A stretch of DNA of 64,000 nt, from positions 1-64,000 of the forward strand of contig JASBZB010000016.1 of the NCBI GenBank assembly GCA_029983695.1. The letters are read 5' to 3'. Each line of letters begins with the position of its first letter. The first letter of the stretch is position 1. Positions 44,097 to 53,411 of the stretch are shown piece after piece. This DNA is from Lutispora sp003527145 (lineage in GTDB: Bacteria; Bacillota; Clostridia; Lutisporales; Lutisporaceae). The position numbers were made by a program, and so were the translations under genes. The notes beneath the pieces are model-generated. The model saw only the letters and a list, made by a program, of their open reading frames with translations, was not told the origin of the DNA and did no database searches.

Positions 44097-45275
44097 ATGG
44101 ATAATATAAAAACCATGATAGGGGAGGTATTTAACGAGGTTGCCGATGCTATAATGACTGGAAATTTCGGCAGCAAGGTTAAAGTCGGACTCACTACCAT
44201 GGGCAGCGAGCACGGCACCGAGGAGTTGGTAAGGGGTGCGGAGCTGGCAGCCAAAAAGTATAATGATTTCGAAATTGTACTCATTGGGCCCAAGGTTGAT
44301 ACTTCCCTTAGAGTAGTTGAAGTCGCATCAGAAGATGAGATGCATAAGAAAATGGATGAGATGCTGGATAAGGGCGAACTGGACTCTGCTGTCACGATGC
44401 ACTACAGCTTCCCTATAGGAGTTTCTACCGTTGGGAGAGTCATAACTCCCGGCTTCGGCAAGGAGCTGATCCTGGCGACCACTACAGGCACCTCATCCAC
44501 TCATAGAGTTGAAGGCATGGTGAAAAATGCTCTCTACGGAATAATAACGGCAAAGGCTCTGGGCATTGCAAATCCTACTGTCGGTATACTCAATGTTGAC
44601 GGAGCAAGACAGGTAGAAAGAGCACTAAAGGAGCTTAAAGAAAAAGGCTATGACATCAACTTTTCTGAATCCGTAAGATCCGACGGCGGCTGCATCATGA
44701 GAGGAAACGATCTTTTGGCGGCAGCATCTGATGTAATGGTACTGGATACATTGACAGGGAATATAATGATGAAAATATTTTCAGCCTTCACCACGGGAGG
44801 CAGCTATGAATCCTTAGGCTACGGATATGGTCCTGGCGTAGGTGATGGCTACGATAAAATAATCTGCATACTATCCAGGGCTTCAGGTGCTCCTGTAGTA
44901 AGTGAAGCACTCAGATACGCAGCTTCATGCGCCCAAGGCAAGCTGACTGAGGTGGCAAAGAAAGAGTTCGATAAAGCCAGGAAGGCAGGCCTTGATGAAA
45001 TACTCAAAGGAATAACGGCAGAAGCTAAAAAGGCTGCACCTGCAGAAATTAAGATGCCTGATAAAAAGGTGGTTACAAAATCCATTGCAGGAGTAGATAT
45101 ACTTGAACTGGAAAACGCTGTAGCCGAATTGGCGAAAGAAGGCATTTACTCAGAGAGCGGTATGGGATGCACAGGTCCTATAATACTCACTGCCGATGAA
45201 GATTATGAAAAGGCAGTAGAGGTTTTGTTTGCAAACAAATTGATCACTCAAAAACCGCTGGACTGCAACTGTTAG
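44097..45275 (+). CDS. grdD: Glycine reductase component C subunit alpha
   Basis: A protein of 392 residues similar in fold to phosphate acyltransferase PlsX/FabH partners. Marks are GLTTMGSEHGTEELVRGAELA, TTGTSSTHRVEGMVKNAL and the C-terminal ESGMGCTGPIILTADEDYEKA, whose Cys is the acetyl-forming thiol known in GrdD. It completes the operon. ATG 44097 fits AGGGGTG; GTG 44088 lies inside that site. The product ends in DCNC. Confidence 0.93.
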   Translation: MDNIKTMIGEVFNEVADAIMTGNFGSKVKVGLTTMGSEHGTEELVRGAELAAKKYNDFEIVLIGPKVDTSLRVVEVASEDEMHKKMDEMLDKGELDSAVTMHYSFPIGVSTVGRVITPGFGKELILATTTGTSSTHRVEGMVKNALYGIITAKALGIANPTVGILNVDGARQVERALKELKEKGYDINFSESVRSDGGCIMRGNDLLAAASDVMVLDTLTGNIMMKIFSAFTTGGSYESLGYGYGPGVGDGYDKIICILSRASGAPVVSEALRYAASCAQGKLTEVAKKEFDKARKAGLDEILKGITAEAKKAAPAEIKMPDKKVVTKSIAGVDILELENAVAELAKEGIYSESGMGCTGPIILTADEDYEKAVEVLFANKLITQKPLDCNC

Positions 45276-45296
45276 ACGAGATTTCGTTCAGCTTTA

Positions 45297-45345
45297 AAAA
45301 AGGCTGTGTCTTTAGTTCAACACTGAAGCACAGCCTTTTAGTTTT
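45297..45345 (+). terminator. Terminator of the glycine reductase operon
   Basis: AAAAGGCTGTG / CACAGCCTTTT 11-bp perfect stem (45297-45307 and 45329-45339) with an inner partly paired loop, then AGTTTTAC. Confidence 0.8.
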
Positions 45346-45382
45346 ACTTTTGATAATGTTTAACTGCTATCAGATTTCCGTA

Positions 45383-45411
45383 TTGCAGTTTTGTTTTACA
45401 TGTGCTAGTAT
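45383..45411 (+). promoter_or_regulatory. Promoter of the first cobalamin-riboswitch transcript
   Basis: TTGCAG at 45383-45388, a 17-base spacer and TAGTAT at 45406-45411, about 20 bases ahead of the riboswitch. Confidence 0.5.
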
Positions 45412-45431
45412 TGAAATGAAAACTTAATAAT

Positions 45432-45606
45432 AAGCATTAGGTTCTTAATTTAGATTAATAGGGAAAACGGTGCAAAACCGTTGCAGCCCCCGCTACTGTA
45501 ATCGTGTACGAAATCAACCTATACCACTGGAGCTATCTGGGAAGGTGTTGAGAGTAGAATGATGCGAAAGCCAGGAGACCTGCCTGATTCTTTAGACCGA
45601 GTGACC
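45432..45606 (+). promoter_or_regulatory. Cobalamin riboswitch 1 (upstream of the adenosyltransferase gene)
   Basis: The signature blocks are present: ATAGGGAAAACGGTGCAAAACCG, GCAGCCCCCGCTACTGTAA, then CACTGGAGCTATCTGGGAAGG and GCCAGGAGACCTGCCT (the B12 box). A strong hairpin at 45665 follows, then the ATR gene. Cobamide excess is expected to lower expression of the gene behind it. Confidence 0.95.
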
Positions 45607-45664
45607 TTCGGAGGGAAGGGGAGAGTCCTGTCTTGTATTTGCATAGTATATTGTTAATATTTGA

Positions 45665-45697
45665 GTCCCCATATCCATCCGAGGATATGGGGACTTT
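45665..45697 (+). terminator. Hairpin in the expression platform of cobalamin riboswitch 1
   Basis: GTCCCCATATCC / GGATATGGGGAC perfect 12-bp stem (45665-45676 and 45683-45694) with a 6-base loop; only TTT follows. It ends 24 bases before the AGGAGGAGG site of the ATR gene, so termination or another riboswitch-dependent step is possible. Confidence 0.65.
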
Positions 45698-45732
45698 GTC
45701 GTTCATTAGGGCGAAATAAAGGAGGAGGTAAC

Positions 45733-46248
45733 ATGGATAAGGGGCAAATCCAAATATATACAGGTAATGGTAAGGGTAAGACTACTGCCGCATTAGGATT
45801 ATCCCTAAGAGCTGTGTGTGCAGGTAAAAAAGTATATTTTGGACAGTTTATTAAAGGCATGGAATATAGCGAATTAAAAGCTGCAAATTATTTGCCGAAT
45901 TTTGAAATACATCAATTCGGGCGTAATTGTTTTATATTCAACGATCCTGTAAAAGAGGATATATTGGCAGCTGAGAAAGGTCTTAGAACTGTAGCTGACG
46001 TATTAAAGAACAAGAGCTATGACATAGTGGTTTTAGATGAACTGAATGTGGCAATATATTATAAGCTTTTTTCAGTAGAAGAGGTAATAAATATACTGGA
46101 AGAAAAGGCAGAGAATATTGAAGTAATTATAACCGGAAGATATGCTCCCCAAGAACTCATTGATATGGCTGATTTGGTAACTGAAATGAAGGAAATAAAG
46201 CATTACTACAGAACGGGAATACAAGCAAGGAAAGGCATTGAGTCTTGA
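45733..46248 (+). CDS. cobO: Corrinoid adenosyltransferase (CobA/CobO/BtuR type)
   Basis: A protein of 171 residues. The P-loop is YTGNGKGKTTAALGLSLRA near residues 8-26, the DELN motif lies in VVLDELNVAIYY, and the late GRYAPQELIDMADLVTEMKEIKHYY is typical of the family. It transfers the 5'-deoxyadenosyl group from ATP to the cobalt of cob(I)alamin or its precursors. The riboswitch upstream and the CobN/import genes downstream place it in cobamide salvage. The N-terminal tail is short, as in salvage-type enzymes. AGGAGGAGG precedes ATG 45733. Confidence 0.95.
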   Translation: MDKGQIQIYTGNGKGKTTAALGLSLRAVCAGKKVYFGQFIKGMEYSELKAANYLPNFEIHQFGRNCFIFNDPVKEDILAAEKGLRTVADVLKNKSYDIVVLDELNVAIYYKLFSVEEVINILEEKAENIEVIITGRYAPQELIDMADLVTEMKEIKHYYRTGIQARKGIES

Positions 46249-46261
46249 TATAATAAGAAAA

Positions 46262-46450
46262 TTTAATATCAGTATTGCAAGTGTCCGGTATAAAAGCCGG
46301 CTTAAAAGGGAAACAGGTTAAAATCCTGTACGGTCCCGCCGCTGTGATGGAGGATATGCTGCCTTAGCTTGTAGGCCACTGGATATTTCCGGGAAGGCTG
46401 GAAGCATAGATGAATCCTGAGTCAGAAGACCTGCTTGCCATGCAATAATG
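46262..46450 (+). promoter_or_regulatory. Cobalamin riboswitch 2 (upstream of the CobN/import genes)
   Basis: Signature blocks: AAAAGGGAAACAGGTTAAAATCCTG, CGGTCCCGCCGCTGTGATGG, CACTGGATATTTCCGGGAAGGC and GAGTCAGAAGACCTGCTTGCC. It differs in sequence from riboswitch 1, so it is not a recent copy. It is followed by a terminator-like hairpin, a repeat element and the cobN-like gene at 46700, all in the same direction. Confidence 0.95.
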
Positions 46451-46508
46451 CGGATCCTGCGAGGTACGGGAGAGGTCATTAGAAGTGCAGATGCTGCATT
46501 TATAAGCC

Positions 46509-46545
46509 TTTTTGTATCATGATAGAGCAGAAGGGTTTTTTTATT
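46509..46545 (+). terminator. Terminator-like hairpin after cobalamin riboswitch 2
   Basis: CCTTTTTG pairs with CAGAAGG (with G-T pairs) around ATCATGAT, then GTTTTTTT. This fits an intrinsic terminator in the expression platform, although the stem is not perfect. Confidence 0.6.
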
Positions 46546-46569
46546 GCCTATGGGAAAAATAAAATTTCC

Positions 46570-46672
46570 TGTCATTCTGAAGGAGCAAAGCGACTGAAGA
46601 ATCTTAAATAATAAGATACTTCAAACAAAGACCTCAGGATGACAATGGAGCTGGACTTTCATAACAATGAAG
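46570..46672 (-). repeat. Dispersed imperfect inverted repeat, copy 2
   Basis: Reverse orientation relative to copy 1: TGTCATTCTGAAGGAGCAAAGCGACTGAAGAATCTT at the left and CCTCAGGATGACA at the right. The match to copy 3 continues beyond the core: on the minus strand both read ATTG-T/C-TATGAAAGT-C/T-CAGCT before TGTCATCC. The copy lies between the riboswitch platform and the ribosome site of the cobN-like gene, so it is part of that leader. The sequence at left exceeds the usual arm length, so the boundaries are approximate. Confidence 0.7.
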
Positions 46673-46699
46673 TCCCGTTCAATAAAAGGCGGTGATAAG

Positions 46700-49600
46700 A
46701 TGTACAAAATAACTGTTATAGCCGTATCCAATGCTGCAATTGAAGATCTGGCAAGCTTTTATGGCAGCTTCAAGAAAGAATACGGAAACATATTGGATTT
46801 GAAGGTATATTTCGCTTACCTGCCTATGAAGGACGAAAGATTGGAGCAGATGGGAAAGGATATAGAAAGCTCTGACTTTGTCATCATAGATTTAATGGGG
46901 GCAACGGCTTTAGTGATAGAAAAGACCCTTGCTTCTTTGACGCGTTGTAAAGGCTGCATCCTGCCTATAGGCAATGGGGGCAAAGAATATTTGCGGCTGG
47001 GAAGCCTGAATTGGGATGATTTTTCTAAAGGAGGCATGGGACAAAAGGAGCCCTCGAAGAAAAAAGAAGTATCTATGGAAGCGGTTCAAAAGATGATGGA
47101 TGTGGCAGAGAAAGCAGGAAGAATAGTACCCATAGGTAAGCTCAGAGATATTAAAAATTTCATTCAAATAGGCAAGTACTGGAGGAATGCAGGTCTAGAA
47201 GAAGTAAAAAACATGGTGCTCCTTATACTTAGGGATTACGGAAATGTTAAGAGCCTTCCAAAACCAGATGCAGCAAGGGAATGGGAGGACTTTGGAATTT
47301 TTGATCCGGCAGGGGAAAGATACTTTGATGATTTTAAGGACTATAGAAAAAGATATTCAATTGCAGAGGGCAAACCCCTTACAGCGGTGTTGTTTTACGG
47401 CCACAATTATCCCAACAGGATCAAGGAATGCGTCGTAGATATATTGAATAAGCTGGAGGGCTTTTCCAATGTTATGCCTATAGCTTTTAATAAAACCAAT
47501 ATAACCGACATGAAGAGGCTGGAAGGAATACTAAAGGAAGCAGCAGGAAGAAAGCCTGATATTATAATAAACCTTATGTCCTTCAGATTGGGCGCCGGGC
47601 CTATGGGAGGGGATGCGGAAGCTGCGGTTGAGCTTTTAAGAGATATAGGTGCTCCTATATTTCATCCCTTTCTCATGACCAAGAAAAAGGAAGAGGAATG
47701 GCTCAGCTCCCCCAGTGGATTGAACCCTTCAGAATTTCTGATATCTGTCATCCTGCCGGAATTAGACGGATGTATCGAAACCTATCCGGTGGGAGCGTTG
47801 GAGAACTGCGGCCGCAGCGAGGAATTGAATCTAGAGCTTAACAGGCTGAGGATCATGGATGAAAGATTGAGCAAGCTCGCATCACGGCTTCAGAATTGGA
47901 TTAAGCTTAGAAGAAAAGATAATAGGCATAAAAGGATAGCCATAATATGCTACAACTATCCACCGGGAGAAGACAATATATTTGGCGGTGCATTTTTGGA
48001 TACCTTTAAGTCCGTTGATAATATTTTGAGAAATTTGAAAGAGGAAGGCTACGATATAGGAAGCAATGAATCCGGAGAGCTTATGGAGCATTTTACAGCA
48101 GGAAAGATAGTAAATAGCGGTGCTTGGGCCAATGAGGAATCAGAAAAGCATATGATAATATATCCAAATGCAGCCTACGAAAAGGATTTTGGGAAAATGG
48201 GGGAAAGGAATGAAATGATAGAGCAGTGGGGGACAGCGCCGGGAGAGATCATGACCAATAGGGAGGGCTTTATGATACCGGGCATTATAAAAGGCAATAT
48301 TTTTATTGGATTGCAGCCCACCAGAGGCATACATGAAAATCCGGACAAGGCTTATCATGATAAAAAATTGCTTCCCCATCATCAATATTTAGCCTATTAT
48401 AAATGGCTGCGGGAGGAATTCAAGGCTGATGCCATCATTCATGTGGGCACCCATGGCACGTTGGAATTTTTGAAGGGAAAAGAATGCGGAATGTCGGGAG
48501 AATGTTTTCCCGATAGATTGGTAGGGGATATGCCCCATATATATCTGTACTATTGCGGGAACCCTGCAGAAGCCATGATAGCCAAGCGAAGATCCCATGC
48601 CGTTTTGGTAGGATACCAGCCTCCCGTATTTGTTGAAGGAGAATTATATGGGGAATTGGCAGAAATCCAGGCGCTTACGGATGAATACAGAGAAGCTCAA
48701 AGGGCCTCTCCTGCCCGGTGCGATGCTATTTTAGCAAATATAAAAGAAAAAGCAGAGAAGAACAATATGGACGGGGATCTCGATGTTTTGGAAAAGGAGC
48801 TTTACAGGATAGGACAATCCCTAATACCAAGAGGCCTACATATTTTCGGAGAAGCTTATGATGAAGAAGAGGCAAAAGACTATGCCATGGCAGTCGCCGG
48901 GTACGACAGGGGAGAATGCAAATCCTTGAGGCGTATAATGGCGGAAGAGGAAGGCATTGACTATGATGAAGCCTTAAAAAACAACGATGCATTGGCTCTA
49001 AAAACCTTTGATGTCAAGGCAAAGAAATCCGTTGAAGAGTATTTGAGCAAGGGCCTCGAGAAAGGAGCCCGTTTTGCAGGGGACTTTAAAAGCAGCATGG
49101 AATATATTTTGTCCATGATGGAAAAAGCAAGATCAAATAATGAAATGAAAGGGCTTCTTGAAGTCCTGGACGGAAGATATCTGCAAGCAAAGCTGGCAGG
49201 AGATACCATAAGGAACCCGGAGGTTTTGCCCTCAGGATATAATCTGTTTCAGTTTGACCCCAGATTTATTCCAACGATGACTGCCTGGGAAAGGGGATTT
49301 GAAATAGCTGAAAATACTCTGGCAAAATATAAAGAAGATCAGGGAGGGTATCCGCAAAGCACGGCAGTGATACTTTGGGGTCTTGAGACCTCAAGGACCC
49401 AGGGTGAAACTGTAGGACAGATTTTAGGATATCTGGGGGTCAGATTAAAGAAGATGAAAAACGCCTGGGAGCCTGCTTATGAGATAATTCCGCTGAAAGA
49501 ATTGAATAGGCCCAGAATAGATGTGGTGATAAATATTTGCGGCTTCTTCAGGGACATGTTTCCCAATATTATTGAAGAATTGAATAAAATTTATAAAGAG

Positions 49601-50434
49601 ATCAGCCTTCTCGATGAAGGGGAGGGGTCAAATTACTTTATTAAAAACAGCAATAGGATATATGAAGAGCTGCTGAAGAAAGGCTATGACAAGATTGAGG
49701 CCGAGGAATTGTCAAGAGCAAGGATATTCGGACCCGGCGAAGGAGAATACGGGACAGGCATAAGCAAGCTTATAGAGACTAAAAACTGGGAGAGAGAAGA
49801 ACAAATAGGAGAAGCATATATTAAAAGCCTTAAGCATGTATATAGTGAAAATTTCAGGGGCAGGGAATCAGAAGAATTGTTCGGCATGAATCTTATGGCA
49901 GTGGATATAGTTTCTCAGATAAGGAGCAATCATGAGTACGAGGTTACAGATCTGGATCACTATTATGAATATTTTGGAGGGCTTTCCAAGTCTGTGGAGA
50001 TGGTAAAGGGGAAAAAGGCCGCTATATATATAACCGATACCACAGGCCGGAGAATAGAGACGGATAGGGTGGAAAAGTCTGTAGAAATGGGCGTGAGGAC
50101 CAGGCTATTAAATCCAAAATGGATTGACGGCATGCTGGAGCACAGGTATCACGGTGTCCAAAAAATAAGCGACAGATTTGAAAATATACTGGGCCTGGCT
50201 GCAACGACCAATAAGGTGGAAAATTGGGTGTTCAGCAAGATGCATTCCACCTATGTGTCCGATGAAGAATTACGCAATCGCATGATAGAAAATAATCCCT
50301 GGGCTTATCACAAGATATTGGAAAGCTTGATGGAATATAATCAAAGAGGCTATTGGAAGGCTACACAAGAGGAATTGTTGGAGCTAAGAGAAGAGTACCT
50401 CAAATTGGAGGGCAATATTGAAGAGAAATTATAG
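46700..50434 (+). CDS. cobN: CobN/BchH-type large chelatase subunit (copy 1)
   Basis: A cytoplasmic protein of 1244 residues, the usual size of CobN and ChlH. Family marks are FYGHNYPNRIKECVVD, the ICYNYPPGEDNIFGGAFLD segment, IFIGLQPTRG, the core VGTHGTLEFLKGKECGMSG near residue 582, AKRRSHAVLVGYQPP, IRNPEVLPSGYNLFQFDP, WGLETSRTQGETVGQI and RPRIDVVINICGFFRDMFPN. CobN inserts cobalt into a hydrogenobyrinic acid derivative with CobS and CobT; neither partner is seen in this window. The gene sits under cobalamin riboswitch 2 and ahead of a B12-type importer. ATG 46700 follows AGGCGGTGA. It could instead act in metal removal from imported tetrapyrroles. Confidence 0.9.
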   Translation: MYKITVIAVSNAAIEDLASFYGSFKKEYGNILDLKVYFAYLPMKDERLEQMGKDIESSDFVIIDLMGATALVIEKTLASLTRCKGCILPIGNGGKEYLRLGSLNWDDFSKGGMGQKEPSKKKEVSMEAVQKMMDVAEKAGRIVPIGKLRDIKNFIQIGKYWRNAGLEEVKNMVLLILRDYGNVKSLPKPDAAREWEDFGIFDPAGERYFDDFKDYRKRYSIAEGKPLTAVLFYGHNYPNRIKECVVDILNKLEGFSNVMPIAFNKTNITDMKRLEGILKEAAGRKPDIIINLMSFRLGAGPMGGDAEAAVELLRDIGAPIFHPFLMTKKKEEEWLSSPSGLNPSEFLISVILPELDGCIETYPVGALENCGRSEELNLELNRLRIMDERLSKLASRLQNWIKLRRKDNRHKRIAIICYNYPPGEDNIFGGAFLDTFKSVDNILRNLKEEGYDIGSNESGELMEHFTAGKIVNSGAWANEESEKHMIIYPNAAYEKDFGKMGERNEMIEQWGTAPGEIMTNREGFMIPGIIKGNIFIGLQPTRGIHENPDKAYHDKKLLPHHQYLAYYKWLREEFKADAIIHVGTHGTLEFLKGKECGMSGECFPDRLVGDMPHIYLYYCGNPAEAMIAKRRSHAVLVGYQPPVFVEGELYGELAEIQALTDEYREAQRASPARCDAILANIKEKAEKNNMDGDLDVLEKELYRIGQSLIPRGLHIFGEAYDEEEAKDYAMAVAGYDRGECKSLRRIMAEEEGIDYDEALKNNDALALKTFDVKAKKSVEEYLSKGLEKGARFAGDFKSSMEYILSMMEKARSNNEMKGLLEVLDGRYLQAKLAGDTIRNPEVLPSGYNLFQFDPRFIPTMTAWERGFEIAENTLAKYKEDQGGYPQSTAVILWGLETSRTQGETVGQILGYLGVRLKKMKNAWEPAYEIIPLKELNRPRIDVVINICGFFRDMFPNIIEELNKIYKEISLLDEGEGSNYFIKNSNRIYEELLKKGYDKIEAEELSRARIFGPGEGEYGTGISKLIETKNWEREEQIGEAYIKSLKHVYSENFRGRESEELFGMNLMAVDIVSQIRSNHEYEVTDLDHYYEYFGGLSKSVEMVKGKKAAIYITDTTGRRIETDRVEKSVEMGVRTRLLNPKWIDGMLEHRYHGVQKISDRFENILGLAATTNKVENWVFSKMHSTYVSDEELRNRMIENNPWAYHKILESLMEYNQRGYWKATQEELLELREEYLKLEGNIEEKL

Positions 50435-50545
50435 TTATATATAGTTTTACTGCAATCGTTATCAGTCAGCAAAACAGAGATCACAAACTTATGCAAATGA
50501 GCTGTTGCAGTGTAAATATATTTACATAAATGGAGGATGATAAAA

Positions 50546-51592
50546 ATGAAACTGAGAAAAATTGGATTCCTGCTGTTCATACTTATACTGGCAGTGAGTA
50601 TGGGAGCGTGCAGCATTGAAACAGGAGTTGACACAGGTACAAAGGCTGCAGCAGGCGATGAAAACAAAAATTTGAGCATAGAAGCAATAGGAGAGGGTTA
50701 TCCATTAACTATAAAGGATTTTGTCGGCTATGAAACAGTGCTGGATAAGAAGCCTGAGAGGACGGCAGTATTGTCAGGCACATCGCTTAATATATGGTAT
50801 GATCTTGGCGGCAAATCTATATGCACCTCTAACATCTCAAAGAATATAAAGCTGTTAGCCGAGCACAAGGATGAAATAATCAACATTCCTTCCGTGGGAG
50901 CAACTTATTCCATAGATATGGAAAAGGTCATTGAGTATAAGCCTGATCTGGTAATTGCTCAAGAGGGCACTCAGGGAGAACAGGCAAAAAAGCTCAGAGA
51001 TATGGGCTTTAAAGTGATCGTTTCCAGAATCAAGAGCTATGATGATGTGATGGCAGCCTATAGGGTCTTTGGGAAAATACTGAATTCAGAGGAAGCAGCA
51101 GAGAAACGAATAAGCGAAATCGAAAACAAGAGGCAAGAGCTGGTTTCCAAGCTGCCGCAACAGAAAACTTCGGTAATAATACTCTATTTAACCTCGAAGG
51201 CATTGGCGGTAAAGCTTGACAACAGTATAGCCGGAGATGTATCAAATATTTTAGGCCTCAAGAACATAGCTTCCGACTTGCCTCCGGATACCATAGGATC
51301 AGAGACGACTCCTCTTGATATAGAGTATATAGTTGAGAAGAATCCGGATTATATTTTGGTAACAAGCATGATATCCAGCAACGAGACTGCCAAAAAGACA
51401 ATGGAGGAACAGTTTGCAGCCAGTCCTGCCTGGAAGGGAGTGAGGGCTGTATCTGAAGGGCGTGTGATTTACCTTCCCCAAGAGTACTTCTTGTTCAATT
51501 CAGGACCATACTACGGAGAAGCTATAGAATATGTGGCAAGGAGCATATATCCGGAGGTGTATGGAGAGGTCAAGGATTGGTATGAAAAATAA
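50546..51592 (+). CDS. BtuF/FepB-type substrate-binding lipoprotein
   Basis: A protein of 348 residues. The lipobox is SMGACS near residue 23. The two-lobed helical-backbone binding fold of the cobalamin/siderophore class is seen from YPLTIKDFVGYETVLDKKPERTAVLS, with IEYKPDLVIAQEG and VEKNPDYILVTS. It delivers its ligand to the FecCD permease that overlaps its end. The B12 riboswitch upstream makes a corrinoid or corrinoid precursor the best guess, but haem or a metal chelate is possible. ATG 50546 follows GGAGG. Confidence 0.85.
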   Translation: MKLRKIGFLLFILILAVSMGACSIETGVDTGTKAAAGDENKNLSIEAIGEGYPLTIKDFVGYETVLDKKPERTAVLSGTSLNIWYDLGGKSICTSNISKNIKLLAEHKDEIINIPSVGATYSIDMEKVIEYKPDLVIAQEGTQGEQAKKLRDMGFKVIVSRIKSYDDVMAAYRVFGKILNSEEAAEKRISEIENKRQELVSKLPQQKTSVIILYLTSKALAVKLDNSIAGDVSNILGLKNIASDLPPDTIGSETTPLDIEYIVEKNPDYILVTSMISSNETAKKTMEEQFAASPAWKGVRAVSEGRVIYLPQEYFLFNSGPYYGEAIEYVARSIYPEVYGEVKDWYEK

Positions 51593-52577
51593 AGCTTCGA
51601 TCAGAGAGAGTAAAAGCTTTAAGATGGCCTTTATAGCAGCACTGGCAATGCTGGCAATAATCTGTTTTGTTTCGGGAAATGCAAAGGGAACCGTTGAAGT
51701 TAGCGTGAGGCGTATATTTGAGGTCATCATGAGTGATGACGGCAGTACTGAAAGGATGGTTATTTGGAACATACGTCTGCCCAGAATGGTTTTGGCGGCT
51801 TTGGTAGGCATAAATCTGGCTTTGGCCGGAGCCATACTGCAGGGGGTTATGAGCAATCCATTGGCCGACCCAGGCATTATAGGGATCAGCAGCGGTGCCG
51901 GACTTTTCGGTATAGCTATATTGGTGATGTTTCCTCAGCATCAGCAGTTTGTCACTATAGGAGCTTTCTTCGGGGCAATGCTGGCAGCTCTTATAATATA
52001 CATTCTTGCCTGGAAAGGCGGAATACAACCTATACGTATAATACTGGCAGGAGTTGCCGTATCGGCCTTGTTCGGAGCAGGGATTTCAGCCACATTGGTT
52101 TTTTACAGCGATCGGGTTCATGGAGCATTATCCTTTATGAATGGCAGCCTTTCTGCCAGAAGCTGGCCGGAGGTGCAGACTATATTGCCCTACACCATTG
52201 CAGGGCTCCTTCTTGTCATTATATTTGCCGAAAAGCTAAATATTTTGATATTGGGAGATGATGTAGCAAGAGGCCTGGGCCTGAATGTCGAGGCTACAAG
52301 ACTGGGTTTTACTGCTTTAGCAGCCTTCCTGGCAGCCAGCGCGGTAAGCGTCATAGGCCTTTTAGGCTTTGTAGGGCTTATCGTACCTCACAGCATCAGG
52401 TTGATCTTGGGCAATGACTACAGATATATGTTCCCTGCTTCCGCATTATTAGGTTCAGTGCTTGTAATGCTCAGTGACACCTTTGCCAGAACGGTGCTAA
52501 GCCCTGTTGAAATTCCGGTAGGCATTGTCATGGCAGTGCTTGGAGCGCCCTTCTTTTTATATTTGCTGAGAAAGTAG
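51582..52577 (+). CDS. FecCD/BtuC-family ABC permease (system 1)
   Basis: A membrane protein of 331 residues with about ten helices. FecCD marks are WNIRLPRMVLAALVGINLALAGA near the start, GVMSNPLADPGIIGISSGAG, GFVGLIVPHSIRLILGNDYR and the late GVMAVLGAPFFLYLLRK-like end (IVMAVLGAPFFLYLL). It overlaps the binding-protein gene by 11 bases and is followed by its ATPase after 8 bases, so the three form a BtuFCD-type importer. Confidence 0.9.
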   Translation: MKNKASIRESKSFKMAFIAALAMLAIICFVSGNAKGTVEVSVRRIFEVIMSDDGSTERMVIWNIRLPRMVLAALVGINLALAGAILQGVMSNPLADPGIIGISSGAGLFGIAILVMFPQHQQFVTIGAFFGAMLAALIIYILAWKGGIQPIRIILAGVAVSALFGAGISATLVFYSDRVHGALSFMNGSLSARSWPEVQTILPYTIAGLLLVIIFAEKLNILILGDDVARGLGLNVEATRLGFTALAAFLAASAVSVIGLLGFVGLIVPHSIRLILGNDYRYMFPASALLGSVLVMLSDTFARTVLSPVEIPVGIVMAVLGAPFFLYLLRK

Positions 52578-52585
52578 GGATGAAA

Positions 52586-53383
52586 ATGGGAAGCGACAAT
52601 ATATTGGAAATAAAAAATCTGAGCATAAGCTATAAGGATAATAAGATCATAGATGATATAGATCTTGATATAAAGAGGGGTAAGATATATTCGGTCATAG
52701 GGCCCAACGGCTGCGGAAAAACCACTCTTATACGCGCTATGAGCAGAAATATAAAGCCTCAAAAGGGGTACATACTTTTGTCCGGAAAAAATATTTTTAA
52801 AACGGGAACAAAAAATGTGGCCAGAAAAATGGCAGTTTTGTACCAAAGCAACAGCACTATGAGCGATGCCACAGTAAGGCAGCTTGTACAGTATGGACGA
52901 TTTGCATATAAACGGTGGTGGAAGGGTTTTGAGGAAGAGGATGTTAAGATCGTGGATTGGGCTTTGGAAAAGACAGGACTTGCCGCCTTCGAGAGCAGAA
53001 AGATAAATACGCTGTCGGGAGGAGAACGTCAAAGAGCATGGATAGCCATGGCCATAGCACAAAAGCCGGAGATACTTCTATTGGACGAACCTACTACATT
53101 TTTGGATATTTGTCATCAGCTTGAAATAATGGAACTGGTGGCAAAGCTCAATAGGGAAGAAGGAATAACCATAGTCATGGTGCTCCATGACATAAATCAC
53201 GCAGCAAGATACTCCGACGAGCTTATCGTGATCAAAGACCATAAGATATTTAAAAAGGGCGATCCTTGGACGATATTGAAAAGCGATGTTTTAAGGCGTG
53301 CTTTCAGGGTAGAGGCGCAAATAATCAGAGATGTGGAAACAAATAAGCCTATATTCTATGCGAAGAAAATGGTCATGCCTTGA
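52586..53383 (+). CDS. ABC importer ATPase, FepC/BtuD type (system 1)
   Basis: A protein of 265 residues. Walker A is GPNGCGKTTLIRA near residue 36, signature LSGGERQRAWIAMA near 138, Walker B EILLLDEPTTFLD near 157, then the switch His in VLHDINHAARYSD. It powers the permease at 51582. ATG 52586 is preferred over ATG 52580 because AGGGA lies directly upstream. The gene after it is a broken binding-protein gene. Confidence 0.92.
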   Translation: MGSDNILEIKNLSISYKDNKIIDDIDLDIKRGKIYSVIGPNGCGKTTLIRAMSRNIKPQKGYILLSGKNIFKTGTKNVARKMAVLYQSNSTMSDATVRQLVQYGRFAYKRWWKGFEEEDVKIVDWALEKTGLAAFESRKINTLSGGERQRAWIAMAIAQKPEILLLDEPTTFLDICHQLEIMELVAKLNREEGITIVMVLHDINHAARYSDELIVIKDHKIFKKGDPWTILKSDVLRRAFRVEAQIIRDVETNKPIFYAKKMVMP

Positions 53384-53411
53384 TCTGGAAGCGGCATAGA
53401 GGAGGTACTAA

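Noticed and set aside
46318..46575. Minus-strand frame of 85 codons
   Set aside because: It lies fully on cobalamin riboswitch 2 and its platform and has no ribosome site of note.
50435..50545. Possible third riboswitch between the chelatase and the binding-protein gene
   Set aside because: Only a short long-range pairing ACTGCAA / TTGCAGT is visible, and no B12-box or other known signature.
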